64,000 nt of DNA from Paractinoplanes atraurantiacus (GTDB lineage: Bacteria > Actinomycetota > Actinomycetes > Mycobacteriales > Micromonosporaceae), in the NCBI RefSeq assembly GCF_900215205.1, contig NZ_OBDY01000018.1, forward strand, positions 62,001 to 126,000, written 5' to 3'. Each line of letters opens with the position of its first letter. The stretch's first letter is position 1. The notes under the pieces are model-generated. The model did no database searches. It worked only from the letters and a program-made list of their open reading frames with translations, and was not told where the DNA came from. Below, piece by piece: positions 41,683 through 51,528 of this stretch. Both the position numbers and the translations under genes were made by a program.

Positions 41683-42681
41683 GTGACCAAACGTCTGGCC
41701 GAGGTGGCCAAGAAGGCGGGCGTCAGTGAGGCGACCGTCAGCCGGGTGCTCAACGGGCGCAGTGGCGTCTCCGAGGCCACGCGCGCGTCGGTGCTGACGG
41801 CCCTCGATGTCCTGGGATATGAGCGGCCCACCAAGCTGCGCGGTGAGCGCGGGCGGCTCGTCGGGCTCGTGCTGCCCGAGCTGCAGAACCCGATCTTCCC
41901 GGCGCTGGCCGAGGTGGTGACCGCCTCGCTCGCGCAGCGCGGGTTCACGCCGGCTCTCTGCGCACGGACCATCGGTGGTGTGCCGGAGCGCGACTACATC
42001 GAGATGCTCCTCGACCACCAGGTCTCCGGTGTCGTCTTCGCCGGTGGGTCCTATGCGCTGGCCGAGGCCGAGCACGGGCACTACAAGGCGCTGACCGACC
42101 GGCGGATGCCCGTCGTCATGGTCAACGCCGGCGTCAACGACCTCGGCTTCCCGCACATCTCCACCGATGACGCGGTGGCGGTCGAGCAGGCGTACGGACA
42201 TCTCAAATCCCTGGGTCACGAGCGTGTGGGCATGGTGATGGGGCCGGAGGACCACATGCCGTCGCGCCGCAAGCTGGGGGCGCTGGTGAAGATCGCCGGG
42301 CCCGAGGGGGAGGACTGGTTCGTCGAGCGGACCAACTTCTCGATGGAGAGCGCCCGGCTGGCCGCGGCCAAGCTGATCGAGCGCGGCGTGACCGGCATGA
42401 TCTGCGCCAGCGACGTGCTCGCGCTCGGGTCGATCCGGGCCGCGCGCCGGCTCGGGCTCGACGTGCCGGCCGACGTCTCGGTGGTCGGCTTCGACGACTC
42501 GGCGCTGATGACCTGCACCGATCCGCCGTTGACGACGGTGCGGCAGCCGATCGAGATGATGGGGCAGGCCGCTGTCGACCTGCTGGTCAACCAGATCGAG
42601 GGCAGCGGCGTCGAGCCGGACGAGCTGCTCTTCGAGCCGGAGCTGGTGGTCAGGGGATCGACGGCGCCGGCGAAGCGGTAG
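41683..42681 (+). CDS. LacI-family transcriptional regulator (332 aa)
   Basis: N-terminal HTH (RLAEVAKKAGVSEATVSRVL) and hinge, then a periplasmic-binding-like sugar domain (GLVLPELQNPIFPALAEV, VPADVSVVGFDDSALM, DPPLTTVRQPIEMMG). The start is GTG 41683. A strong terminator separates it from the sugar operon beginning at 42912, which it most likely represses; the inducer may be an alpha-glucan oligosaccharide given the downstream GH13 and GH87 enzymes. Confidence 0.95.
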   Translation: MTKRLAEVAKKAGVSEATVSRVLNGRSGVSEATRASVLTALDVLGYERPTKLRGERGRLVGLVLPELQNPIFPALAEVVTASLAQRGFTPALCARTIGGVPERDYIEMLLDHQVSGVVFAGGSYALAEAEHGHYKALTDRRMPVVMVNAGVNDLGFPHISTDDAVAVEQAYGHLKSLGHERVGMVMGPEDHMPSRRKLGALVKIAGPEGEDWFVERTNFSMESARLAAAKLIERGVTGMICASDVLALGSIRAARRLGLDVPADVSVVGFDDSALMTCTDPPLTTVRQPIEMMGQAAVDLLVNQIEGSGVEPDELLFEPELVVRGSTAPAKR

Positions 42682-42695
42682 CAAGCGGACGGAAC

Positions 42696-42729
42696 AAAAA
42701 GGGCGAGCCCGTGAGGGCTCGCCCTTTTT
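42696..42729. terminator. Strong bidirectional rho-independent terminator
   Basis: Perfect 15-bp stem: aaaaagggcgagccc (42696-42710), loop gtga, gggctcgcccttttt (42715-42729). It follows the LacI gene. Confidence 0.95.
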
Positions 42730-42867
42730 GCATGCCCAGGAGTGTCTGGGCTCACAATCTCGACATCTGCCGGTGTTGCAGTCGTGTTTTTTCAGCGAAC
42801 GATCGAAACCTTGCCGAAACAGGTCGGTCTCGTTACAGTGACTCCACTCACTTCCCAAACCCGCAAT

Positions 42868-42877
42868 CTATCGATAG
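42868..42877. promoter_or_regulatory. Palindrome ctatcgatag before the sugar operon
   Basis: A perfect 10-bp palindrome about 35 bases upstream of the binding-protein start (42912), in an otherwise gene-free 180-base promoter region. It may be the operator of the adjacent LacI-type regulator; an upstream gaacgatcgaaac (about 42798) is another weak candidate. Confidence 0.4.
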
Positions 42878-42911
42878 CCACGGATACACCCGTTCCTGAA
42901 GGGATGGACAG

Positions 42912-44297
42912 ATGTCCACACCGCAGTACCGGAAGGTCGCGGCCCTGGCGCTCGCGACCGGCCTGGGGCTCAGCAGCCTGGTGGGTTGCTCCACGAAGAG
43001 CGACGACGACTCCGGGACCGACGCCGCCGGCAAGACCACGATCACCGTCGACTGCCAGCCCGTCGGCGCGCAGAAGGAGCTGCTGGCGAACTGGAACGCG
43101 GATGTCGCGGCGTTCGAGAAGGACAACCCCGACATCACGATCAAGAGCGTCAGCGTCGGCGAGCAGTGCAACAACCCGCCGGACTTCACCGCCCGTCTGG
43201 CCGGCGGCACGATGACCGACGTCTTCTACGGATATATGACCGACCTGTCGCAGGTGCTCGACTCCGGTCAGGCCATGGAGATCACCTCGCTGGCGAACAA
43301 GGACACCATCCCGACCTGGGACAGCGTCGACCCCGCGCTCAAGGAGGTCTTCACCGACGGCGGCAAGCTCTACGCCGTACCGGTGAAGAACTACTCGATG
43401 GGCCTGGTCTACAACAAGGCGCTGTTCAAGAAGGCGGGCCTCGACCCGGCGGCTCCGCCCAAGACGTGGGCCGAGGTCCGTACGGCGGCCAAGAAGATCT
43501 CCGCCCTCGGCGGCGGCATCGCCGGCTTCTCCGAGTACAGCGCCGGCAACACCGGCGGCTGGCACTTCACGGCCGAGATCTACTCGCAGGGCGGCCAGGT
43601 CCTCAGCGAGGACGGCAAGAAGGCCGACTTCAACAACGCCCAGGGCAAGCAGGTCCTGCAGAACCTCAAGGACATGCGCTACGGCGACAACAGCATGGGC
43701 AGCCGTCAGCTGCTCCAGTGGGGCGACCTGCTGACCAACGCCGGCGCCGGCAAGGTCGGCATGTTCATCGGCGCGCCCGACGCCACCCAGGCCATCGTCA
43801 GCCAGTTCCAGGGCAAGTACGAGGACTGGGCGATGGGCCCGATGCCGGGCCAGGACGGCGCGGCCAAGGCGACCCTCGGCGGCGGCGAGGGCTACTTCTT
43901 CAAGAAGGGCCTCACCGACGACCAGGTCAAGGCCGGTCTGAAGTGGCTGGCGTACCAGAAGCTCACCCCGGGCAAGGGCCAGTTCGACTACGCGCGGGCC
44001 AAGCCGCAGAACTACCCGGTCGGCCTGCCCCAGCCGCTGCTGTTCACCAACGGCAGCGAGGCGCAGAAGCAGGAGCTCGACCTGCGCAAGGCCAACGCCA
44101 ACCTCGACACGGCCAACTTCGCGCCGTTCGAGCAGAACCCGGTCCCGATCAAGGGTGAGCCGCGCAACGCCCAGGCGATCTACGCGGTGCTCGACTCGGC
44201 GATGTCGGGTGTGCTGACCAACCCGAACGCGAACATCGGCGAGCTGCTCAAGACGGCCGAGACCAAGGTCAACCAGCTCCAGGCCGCCGGTAGCTGA
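42912..44297 (+). CDS. ABC transporter sugar-binding lipoprotein (461 aa)
   Basis: A lipoprotein signal peptide ends in LVGC (Cys26). The rest fits family-1 extracellular solute-binding proteins (DVAAFEKDNPDITIKSVSVG, KLYAVPVKNYSMGLVYNKAL, LFKKAGLDPAAPPKTWAEV). It delivers a sugar, probably a malto- or nigero-oligosaccharide, to the permeases encoded next. No ATPase gene is here, so a shared MsiK-type ATPase probably energises it. Confidence 0.93.
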   Translation: MSTPQYRKVAALALATGLGLSSLVGCSTKSDDDSGTDAAGKTTITVDCQPVGAQKELLANWNADVAAFEKDNPDITIKSVSVGEQCNNPPDFTARLAGGTMTDVFYGYMTDLSQVLDSGQAMEITSLANKDTIPTWDSVDPALKEVFTDGGKLYAVPVKNYSMGLVYNKALFKKAGLDPAAPPKTWAEVRTAAKKISALGGGIAGFSEYSAGNTGGWHFTAEIYSQGGQVLSEDGKKADFNNAQGKQVLQNLKDMRYGDNSMGSRQLLQWGDLLTNAGAGKVGMFIGAPDATQAIVSQFQGKYEDWAMGPMPGQDGAAKATLGGGEGYFFKKGLTDDQVKAGLKWLAYQKLTPGKGQFDYARAKPQNYPVGLPQPLLFTNGSEAQKQELDLRKANANLDTANFAPFEQNPVPIKGEPRNAQAIYAVLDSAMSGVLTNPNANIGELLKTAETKVNQLQAAGS

Positions 44298-44304
44298 TTC
44301 ACCC

Positions 44305-44332
44305 GGGCGCGAGAGCGCAAGCTCTCGCGCCC
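44305..44332 (+). terminator. Intercistronic hairpin between binding protein and permease
   Basis: Perfect 12-bp stem (gggcgcgagagc, loop gcaa, gctctcgcgccc). Such hairpins commonly stabilise the upstream message or partly terminate, giving more binding protein than permease. Confidence 0.7.
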
Positions 44333-44350
44333 GTCGAAAAGGAGTTCCCC

Positions 44351-45289
44351 TTGACGATCGTGGCGCCGCACATCACGAAGCAGCCCACCCCGCCCGCGCC
44401 GGTACAGAGGACAAAACGGGGACGGAAGCTCAGGGACAACCTCACCGGCCACGCTTTTCTGATCGGGGCGGTCGCCTGCTTCGCCCTCTTCATGTGGTTC
44501 CCGATGATCCGCGGCATCGTGATGAGCTTCCAGCGCACCCGCCGCGGCGAGACGACCTGGGTCGGCTGGGACAACTACACCCGCATCATCGCCGACCCGA
44601 GCTTCTGGATCGCCTGGAAGAACACGTTCGTCTTCACCCTGCTGGCGCTGGTCCTGGGCTATCTGCTGCCGTTCTTCGTGGCGATCCTGCTCAACGAGTT
44701 CCGGCACTTCAAGGGCTATCTGCGGGTCCTGGTCTACCTGCCGGTGATGCTGCCGCCGGCCTCGGCGCTCTTCCTGTTCAAGTACTACGCGTACGACCCG
44801 AGCGAAGCCGGTCTCTTCAACGCGATCCTCGCGTTCTTCCACCTGCCCACCTCGGAGTGGATGCAGTCGCCGAGCATGACGATCCCGGCCATGGTGATCG
44901 CCTCGACGTGGATGAACATGGGCGGCGCGGTGCTGATCTATCTGGCGTCACTGCAGAACATTCCGGGTGAGTTGTACGAGGCCGCGGAGCTGGACGGCGC
45001 GGGAATCGCGCGCCGCGTCTGGAACGTGACGATCCCGCAGACCCGGCTCATCCTGGCCCTGCTGGCGATGCTCCAGATCGTCGCCACCATGCAGCTGTTC
45101 ATCGAGCCCCTGATCCTGGCCAACGGCGCCGGCACGCAGGACTCGGCGACCTCGGTGGCCTACCTGATCTACCAGCACGGCTTCTTCCAGAACGACCTCA
45201 ACGGCGCCGCGGCCCTCGGCGTGATCATGCTGCTGGTGCTGGGCGCCTTCAGCGCGGTCTACGTGCGACTGACCACGAAACAGGACTGA
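44351..45289 (+). CDS. ABC sugar permease, MalF-type (312 aa)
   Basis: Six membrane segments and the EAA-loop (YEAAELDGAGIARRVWNVTI) that contacts the ATPase. Start TTG 44351 with GGAG six bases upstream; GTG 44360 is possible. Partner of the permease at 45294. Confidence 0.93.
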   Translation: MTIVAPHITKQPTPPAPVQRTKRGRKLRDNLTGHAFLIGAVACFALFMWFPMIRGIVMSFQRTRRGETTWVGWDNYTRIIADPSFWIAWKNTFVFTLLALVLGYLLPFFVAILLNEFRHFKGYLRVLVYLPVMLPPASALFLFKYYAYDPSEAGLFNAILAFFHLPTSEWMQSPSMTIPAMVIASTWMNMGGAVLIYLASLQNIPGELYEAAELDGAGIARRVWNVTIPQTRLILALLAMLQIVATMQLFIEPLILANGAGTQDSATSVAYLIYQHGFFQNDLNGAAALGVIMLLVLGAFSAVYVRLTTKQD

Positions 45290-45293
45290 GACG

Positions 45294-46166
45294 ATGACCC
45301 GTACCCTCATCTCGCAGGCGCAGCTCCGGCGGGGCCGCGGCCGGTTCCTCTACTGGGCGGTCCTCGGCGTCGTGGTCCTCGGCTTCACGCTGGTGTTCCT
45401 CGGGCCGCTCTACTGGATGGTCACCGGCGCCTTCAAGTCGGGCCAGGAGATCGCGCAGACCCCGCCGACGTTGTGGCCGCGCGATCCGGAGCTGCAGAAC
45501 TACGCCGACGCGTGGAACAACCTCGAGCTGGCCAAGCTCATGTTCAACACCTTCTACTACGCGGCCGGCGCGGTCTTCTTCCAGCTCGTCTTCGACACCG
45601 CGGCCGCGTACGCCCTCTCGAAGCTGCGGCCCGCGTTCGGCAACGTGATCCTGGCCGCGATGCTGGCCACGCTGATGATCCCGGCCATGGTCCTGATCGT
45701 CCCGCAGTACGTGACGGCGATCGACCTGCCGATCATCCACGTGAACCTGCTCGACTCGCCGTGGGCCATCTGGCTGCCGCTGGTCGCCAACGCCTTCAAC
45801 ATCTTCCTGCTGAAGCGGTTCTTCGACTCGATCCCCGAGGACCTGATCGCGGCGGCCCAGGTCGACGGCGCGTCGCCACTGCGCACGCTGTGGTCGATCA
45901 TCCTGCCGATGTCGCGGCCCATCCTCGGCGTGGTGTCGATCTTCGCGGTGACCGCGGTCTGGAAGGACTTCCTCTGGCCCAAGCTGGTCATGCCGTCACC
46001 GGAGACGCGCACGCTCAGCGTCGGCATCTACGCCTTCGCCGGCGGCACCCCGCAGAACGTGGTGATCGCCGCCTCGGTCATCGCCGCGATCCCGACCGTG
46101 ATCATCTTCCTGATCTTCCAGCGCAACATCATGTCGGGTCTGACGACCGGCAGCCTCAAAGGCTAG
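45294..46166 (+). CDS. ABC sugar permease, MalG-type (290 aa)
   Basis: Six membrane segments, EAA-loop PEDLIAAAQVDGASPLRTLW and the usual N-terminal motif (LYWMVTGAFKSGQEI). It starts 4 bases after the MalF-type gene ends. Confidence 0.93.
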   Translation: MTRTLISQAQLRRGRGRFLYWAVLGVVVLGFTLVFLGPLYWMVTGAFKSGQEIAQTPPTLWPRDPELQNYADAWNNLELAKLMFNTFYYAAGAVFFQLVFDTAAAYALSKLRPAFGNVILAAMLATLMIPAMVLIVPQYVTAIDLPIIHVNLLDSPWAIWLPLVANAFNIFLLKRFFDSIPEDLIAAAQVDGASPLRTLWSIILPMSRPILGVVSIFAVTAVWKDFLWPKLVMPSPETRTLSVGIYAFAGGTPQNVVIAASVIAAIPTVIIFLIFQRNIMSGLTTGSLKG

Positions 46167-46234
46167 AAAATCCACGTAAAACGGGCGGTTTGCCAAAACC
46201 GTCAGCCTCAGCGTGCACAGAAAGCGGGCAAAAA

Positions 46235-47818
46235 GTGTCTCACCAAGACTCCCAGTGGTGGCGCGACGCGGTGATCTATCAGGTCTATCCGCGCAGCTAC
46301 GCCGACGCGGACGGCGACGGCGTGGGCGACATCGCCGGCATCCGGGCCCACCTGGGACACCTGGCCGACCTGGGCGTCGACGCGATCTGGATGAGCCCCT
46401 GGTACCCGTCGCCGATGGCCGACGCCGGCTACGACGTGGCCGACTTCCGCGACATCGACCCCGCCTTCGGCACGCTGGCCGAGGCCGAGGCGCTGGTCGA
46501 GGAGGCGCACGCGGCCGGCATCCGGATGATCGTCGACATCGTCCCGAACCACATCTCCAGCGAGCACCCGTGGTTCAAGGCGGCCCTGGCCTCGCCGGAC
46601 GCCCCGGAGCGCGACTACTTCTGGTTCCGTCCGGGGCGGGGGCCGAACGGTGACGAGATGCCCACCGACTGGGTCGGCGAGTTCGGCGGCACCACCTGGA
46701 CCCGGGTCCCCGACGGCCAGTGGTACCTGCACCTCTTCACGCCCGAGCAGCCCGACCTCAACTGGGACCACCCGGACGTGCGGGCCGAGTTCGAGAGCAT
46801 CCTGCGGTTCTGGTTCGACCGTGGCGTCGACGGCATCCGCATCGACTCCGCGGCCCTGCTTCTCAAGGACGAGAGCCTTCCCGAGGTACGCGACGGCGAG
46901 CCCCACCCCTTCCACGACCTCGACGGCGTGCACGACGTGTACCGGGCCTGGCGCCGCGTCGCCGACGAGTACGGCGGTGACCGCGCCCTGATCGGCGAGG
47001 TCTGGATGCCGGAGGTCGAGCGGTTCGCGAACTACCTGCGCCCGGACGAGCTGCACGCCGCGTTCAACTTCGACTTCCTCGGCTGCGCCTGGGATCCGGC
47101 CCTGATGCGTGAGTGCGTCGACCGCACCCTGCACGCGCACAAGGCGATCGGCGCCCCGGCCACCTGGGTGCTGTCCAATCACGACGTCACCCGGCACGTC
47201 ACCCGCTACGGCCGCCAGGACACCACCTTCAGTTTCGACAACAACCTCGACGGCACCCCGGTCGACCTCGAGCTGGGCACCCGCCGGGCCCGGGCCGCCG
47301 CCCTGCTGTCGCTGTCGCTGCCCGGCGCCACCTACATCTACCAGGGCGAGGAGCTCGGCCTCTGGGAGAACGAGAACATCCCGCCCGAGCAATATCAGGA
47401 CCCGATGTGGGGCCGGCGCGGCCACAGCCGTGACGGCTGCCGCGTCCCGCTGCCCTGGACCGGCGACACCGAGCCGTTCGGCTTCACCACCGGTTCCCCG
47501 TGGCTTCCCCAGCCCGCCGAGTGGAAGGACCGGACCGTCCAGGCCCAGACCGGCGACCCGAGCTCGATGCTCGAGCTCTACCGATCCGCGATCGCCCGGC
47601 GCCGTACCGAGGAGGGCCTGCACCAGCCGGCCATGTCCTGGATCGACGCCGGCGAGAACGTGCTCGCCTACACCCGCGGCGACAGGTTCGCCTGCGTCGT
47701 CAACATGTCCGGCGCCCCGATCGCCCTGCCGGACCACGAGTCCCTTCTGCTCGCCAGTGGCCCTCTCGACGGTGACCGCCTCCCCCCGGATACCGCCGTC
47801 TGGCTGCGCCTGCTCTGA
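46235..47818 (+). CDS. GH13 alpha-glucosidase (oligo-1,6-/alpha-glucosidase type, 527 aa)
   Basis: The GH13 barrel is complete: WWRDAVIYQVYPRSYADADG, IVDIVPNH, the nucleophile Asp204 in GVDGIRIDSA, acid/base Glu255 in LIGEVW and Asp317 in VLSNHDVTRH. There is no signal peptide, so it acts on imported oligosaccharides in the cytoplasm. The start is GTG 46235. Bond specificity (alpha-1,4, 1,3 or 1,6) is not decided by the motif. Last gene of the ABC operon. Confidence 0.93.
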   Translation: MSHQDSQWWRDAVIYQVYPRSYADADGDGVGDIAGIRAHLGHLADLGVDAIWMSPWYPSPMADAGYDVADFRDIDPAFGTLAEAEALVEEAHAAGIRMIVDIVPNHISSEHPWFKAALASPDAPERDYFWFRPGRGPNGDEMPTDWVGEFGGTTWTRVPDGQWYLHLFTPEQPDLNWDHPDVRAEFESILRFWFDRGVDGIRIDSAALLLKDESLPEVRDGEPHPFHDLDGVHDVYRAWRRVADEYGGDRALIGEVWMPEVERFANYLRPDELHAAFNFDFLGCAWDPALMRECVDRTLHAHKAIGAPATWVLSNHDVTRHVTRYGRQDTTFSFDNNLDGTPVDLELGTRRARAAALLSLSLPGATYIYQGEELGLWENENIPPEQYQDPMWGRRGHSRDGCRVPLPWTGDTEPFGFTTGSPWLPQPAEWKDRTVQAQTGDPSSMLELYRSAIARRRTEEGLHQPAMSWIDAGENVLAYTRGDRFACVVNMSGAPIALPDHESLLLASGPLDGDRLPPDTAVWLRLL

Positions 47819-47844
47819 TCCCCGGCGGTCGGCTGCCGGGGATC
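47817..47844. terminator. Terminator after the GH13 gene
   Basis: Perfect 10-bp arms gatccccggc (47817-47826) and gccggggatc (47835-47844), overlapping the end of the GH13 stop codon. Confidence 0.75.
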
Positions 47845-47912
47845 CACCCCCTCGGCAGCCACCGACGAGCAGAAGAAGGGGGCCTTTCACGGATGAAAGG
47901 TTCGCTCCCGAG

Positions 47913-50900
47913 ATGAAGAAACGGCTCCTGGCCGCCTTAGCGGCGGCCGGCATCGTCGCCACCGTCCTCGTCGCACCTTCCCCCGCCAGCGCCGCCGGCC
48001 CCAACCTGGCCGTCGGCAAGACCTTCAGTGCCAGCAGTTATACCGACGTCTACCCGGCCGGCAACGCCGGCGACGGCAACGCCAACTCGTACTGGGAAAG
48101 CAACAACAACGCCTTCCCGCAGTGGCTCCAGGTCGACCTCGGCACGGCCACGCAGGTCAACCAGGCCGTGCTCAAGCTGCCACCGGCCACCGCGTGGGCG
48201 ACCCGCACGCAGACCCTGACCGTCCAGGGCAGCACCGACGGTTCCTCGTTCAGCACCCTCAAGGCCAGTGCCGGCTACACCTTCAACCCGGCCACCGGCA
48301 ACACCGTCACCATCGACTTCACCGCGGCCGCGGCCCGCTTCGTCCGGCTGACCATCACCGGCAACACCGGCTGGGCGGCCGGTCAGATCTCCGAGCTCGA
48401 GGTGTACGGGCCGGTGTCCGGCACCGACACGCAGGCGCCGTCCGCTCCGGGCAACCTCGCCTACACCCAGCCCGCCTCGGGCCAGATCCGGCTCACCTGG
48501 GGCGCGTCGTCCGACAACGTCGGCGTCACCGGCTACGACGTCTACGCCAACGGCGCGCTGCGTACCAGCGTCGCCGGCAACGTGCTGACCTACACCGACT
48601 CGCAGCCGGCCGGCGCGACCGTCTCGTACCAGGTGCGGGCCAAGGACGCCGCGGGCAACGTGTCGGCCGCCAGCAACACGGTGACCCGCACCGGCACATC
48701 CACCCCGGGCAGCAACCTGGCCCTGGGCAAGCCGATCGAGGCGTCGTCGGTGGTGCACACCTTCGTGGCCACCAACGCCAACGACGACAACACCGCCACC
48801 TACTGGGAGGGCAGCGCCTATCCGGCCACGCTGACGGTCAAGCTCGGCGCGAACGCGGCCGTGTCGTCGGTCGTGGTCAAGCTGAACCCGGACAGCTCGT
48901 GGGGCACGCGGCAGCAGACGTTCGCGATCCTCGGGCGCGACCAGAGCTCGTCGGCCTACACGACGATCGCCGGCTCGGCGACGTACACCTTCAATCCCGC
49001 CTCCGGCAACACCGTGACCGTCCCGGTCAGCGCAACCACCGCTGACCTGCGTCTGTCCTTCACCGCCAACTCGGGCGCGCCGAGCGGACAGGTCGCCGAG
49101 CTCCAGGTCATCGGCAACGCCGCGCCGAACCCGGACCTCACCGTCACCGCCACCTCGGCCTCGCCGGCCTCGCCGGTCGAGACCGACACGGTCACCCTCT
49201 CGGCGACCGTGCGCAACGCGGGCACGGTGTCCAGCGGAGCCACCACCGTCAACTTCTACCTGGGTACGGCGAAGGTCGGCACCGCCAATGTGGGCGCCCT
49301 GGCGGGCGGCGCGTCGGCGACTGTCACCGCCTCCATCGGCGCTCGCGACGCCGGCACGTACCAGATCGTCGCCAAGGTCGACGAGGCCAACACGGTCTTC
49401 GAGACCAACGAGGCCAACAACTCGGCCACGGGTTCGCTGACCGTCACGCCGGTCAGCAGCTCGGACCTGATCGCCTCGGCGGTCTCCTGGTCGCCGGGCA
49501 ACCCGACGGCCGGGCAGACGACGACCTTCTCCGTCACCTTGAAGAACCAGGGCTCGGCGGCCTCGGCCGGCGGCGCGCACGGCGTCACCGTCACGATCCT
49601 GAACGGCTCGACCGTGGTGAAGACGCTCACCGGGTCGTGGAGCGGCACCCTCGCGGCGGGCGCGTCCTCACCGGCGATCAGCCTCGGCACCTGGACGGCG
49701 GTCAACGGGCGCTACACGGTCCGCACGGTCGTCGCCGACGACGGCAACGAGCTGCCGGTCAAGCAGGCCAACAACACCAGCGAGAAGTCGTTCTTCGTGG
49801 GCCGCGGCGCCAACATGCCGTACGACTACTACGAGGCCGAGGACGGCCAGACCGGTGGCGGCGCGGCCGTCGTCGGCCCCAACCGCACCGTCGGCGATCT
49901 CGCCGGTGAGGCGTCGGGCCGCAAGGCCGTGACCCTCAACCAGACCGGCGCGTACGTCCAGTGGACCACCCGCGCGGCGACCAACACCGTCGTCGCCCGG
50001 TTCTCCATCCCGGACGGCACCACCAGCTCGGTCAACGTCTACGTCAACGGCTCGCTCAACAAGACGCTCCCGCTGACCTCCAAGTACGCCTGGCTCTACG
50101 GCAACGAGACCGCGCCGCAGAACTCGGGCACCGGCCCGCGGCACATCTATGACGAGGCGAACATCCTGCTCACCGGCTCGTTCCCGGCCGGCAGCACTCT
50201 TCGTTTGCAGAAGGACGCGGCGAACTCCGGCAACATCGCGATCGACTTCATCAACCTGGAGCAGGTCGCCCCCAAGGCCAATCCGGACGCCTCCAAGTAC
50301 GTCGTGCCGACCGGCTTTGATCAGCAGTCGGTGCAGAACGCCCTGGACACCGCTCGCCAGGACTCGTCGAAGATCGGCGTCTACCTTCCGGCCGGCGACT
50401 ACCAGACCTCCAACAAGTTCCAGGTGTACGGCAAGTCGATCCGCGTGGTCGGTGCGGGCCCCTGGTACACGCGCTTCTACACCCCGTCCACGCAGTCCGA
50501 GACCGACGCCGGCTTCCGGGCCGACAGCACGGCCAACGGCTCGACGTTCGCCGACTTCGCGTTCTTCGGCAACTACACGATCCGCATCGACGGGCCGGGC
50601 AAGGTCTTCGACTTCGCCAACACGGCCAACATCACCATCGACAACATCTGGACCGAGCACGTGGTGTGCCTCTACTGGGGCGCCAACACCGACAACATGG
50701 TCATCAAGAACGCCCGGATCCGGAACACCTTCGCCGACGGCATCAACATGACCAACGGCAGCACCGGCAACCTGGTCGACAACAACGAGGCCCGGGCCAC
50801 CGGCGACGACAGCTTCGCGCTGTTCTCGGCGATCGACGCCGGCGGCGCCGACGAGATCAACAACACCTTCTCCAACCTCACGTCGATCCTGACGTGGCGG

Positions 50901-51455
50901 GCGGCCGGTCTCGCGGTCTACGGCGGCTACGCGAACACGTTCAAGAACATCTACATCGCGGACACCCTGGTCTACTCGGGCATCACGATCAGCTCGCTGG
51001 ACTTCGGCTACCCGATGAACGGGTTCGGGGCCAACCCGCCGACGGTCTTCGACAACATCTCGATCGTCCGGGCCGGCGGCCACTTCTGGGGCGCGCAGGT
51101 CTTCCCGGCGATCTGGGTGTTCAGCGCGTCGAAGATCTTCCAGGGCATCCGGGTCTCGAACGTCGACATCGTCGACCCCACGTACTCGGGAATCATGTTC
51201 CAGACCAACTACGTGGGCGGGCAGCCGCAGAACATCGTCCAGGACACGGTCTTCACCAACGTGACCATCAGCGGTGCCCAGCGCAGCGGTGACGCCTACG
51301 ACGCCAAGTCCGGGTACGGCATCTGGGCCAACCCGATGCCCGAGGCCGGACAGGGCCCGGCGGTCGGCTCGGCCACCTTCACCAACCTCCAGTTCAGCAA
51401 CAACTACCGGGACATCGAGAACCCCACGAGCACCTTCACCATCATCCGGAACTGA
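47913..51455 (+). CDS. Secreted GH87 alpha-1,3-glucanase (mycodextranase) with accessory domains (1180 aa)
   Basis: A signal peptide ends near PASA (residue 27). The order is: F5/8C (discoidin) about 30-165, fibronectin type III 172-255, second F5/8C-like 265-385, two CARDB-type domains about 388-590, a CBM6-like domain about 600-745, and the GH87 beta-helix to the end. Candidate catalytic Asp942 (FADGINM) and Asp965-Asp966 (TGDDSFALFS) are spaced 23/24 apart, the same spacing as in the well-studied GH87 enzymes. It should cut alpha-1,3-glucan such as fungal cell-wall glucan outside the cell. It sits beside a LacI/ABC/GH13 operon suited to taking up the products. Confidence 0.92.
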   Translation: MKKRLLAALAAAGIVATVLVAPSPASAAGPNLAVGKTFSASSYTDVYPAGNAGDGNANSYWESNNNAFPQWLQVDLGTATQVNQAVLKLPPATAWATRTQTLTVQGSTDGSSFSTLKASAGYTFNPATGNTVTIDFTAAAARFVRLTITGNTGWAAGQISELEVYGPVSGTDTQAPSAPGNLAYTQPASGQIRLTWGASSDNVGVTGYDVYANGALRTSVAGNVLTYTDSQPAGATVSYQVRAKDAAGNVSAASNTVTRTGTSTPGSNLALGKPIEASSVVHTFVATNANDDNTATYWEGSAYPATLTVKLGANAAVSSVVVKLNPDSSWGTRQQTFAILGRDQSSSAYTTIAGSATYTFNPASGNTVTVPVSATTADLRLSFTANSGAPSGQVAELQVIGNAAPNPDLTVTATSASPASPVETDTVTLSATVRNAGTVSSGATTVNFYLGTAKVGTANVGALAGGASATVTASIGARDAGTYQIVAKVDEANTVFETNEANNSATGSLTVTPVSSSDLIASAVSWSPGNPTAGQTTTFSVTLKNQGSAASAGGAHGVTVTILNGSTVVKTLTGSWSGTLAAGASSPAISLGTWTAVNGRYTVRTVVADDGNELPVKQANNTSEKSFFVGRGANMPYDYYEAEDGQTGGGAAVVGPNRTVGDLAGEASGRKAVTLNQTGAYVQWTTRAATNTVVARFSIPDGTTSSVNVYVNGSLNKTLPLTSKYAWLYGNETAPQNSGTGPRHIYDEANILLTGSFPAGSTLRLQKDAANSGNIAIDFINLEQVAPKANPDASKYVVPTGFDQQSVQNALDTARQDSSKIGVYLPAGDYQTSNKFQVYGKSIRVVGAGPWYTRFYTPSTQSETDAGFRADSTANGSTFADFAFFGNYTIRIDGPGKVFDFANTANITIDNIWTEHVVCLYWGANTDNMVIKNARIRNTFADGINMTNGSTGNLVDNNEARATGDDSFALFSAIDAGGADEINNTFSNLTSILTWRAAGLAVYGGYANTFKNIYIADTLVYSGITISSLDFGYPMNGFGANPPTVFDNISIVRAGGHFWGAQVFPAIWVFSASKIFQGIRVSNVDIVDPTYSGIMFQTNYVGGQPQNIVQDTVFTNVTISGAQRSGDAYDAKSGYGIWANPMPEAGQGPAVGSATFTNLQFSNNYRDIENPTSTFTIIRN

Positions 51456-51467
51456 CCCTCTCCCTTT

Positions 51468-51497
51468 GGGGCCCGCGATCCGTCCCCCGCGGGCCCC
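51468..51497. terminator. Terminator after the GH87 gene
   Basis: Perfect 10-bp arms ggggcccgcg (51468-51477) and cgcgggcccc (51488-51497), loop of 10 bases. Confidence 0.8.
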
Positions 51498-51528
51498 ATT
51501 CCGGCTGTTTGATGCGTATGTTCGGGTT

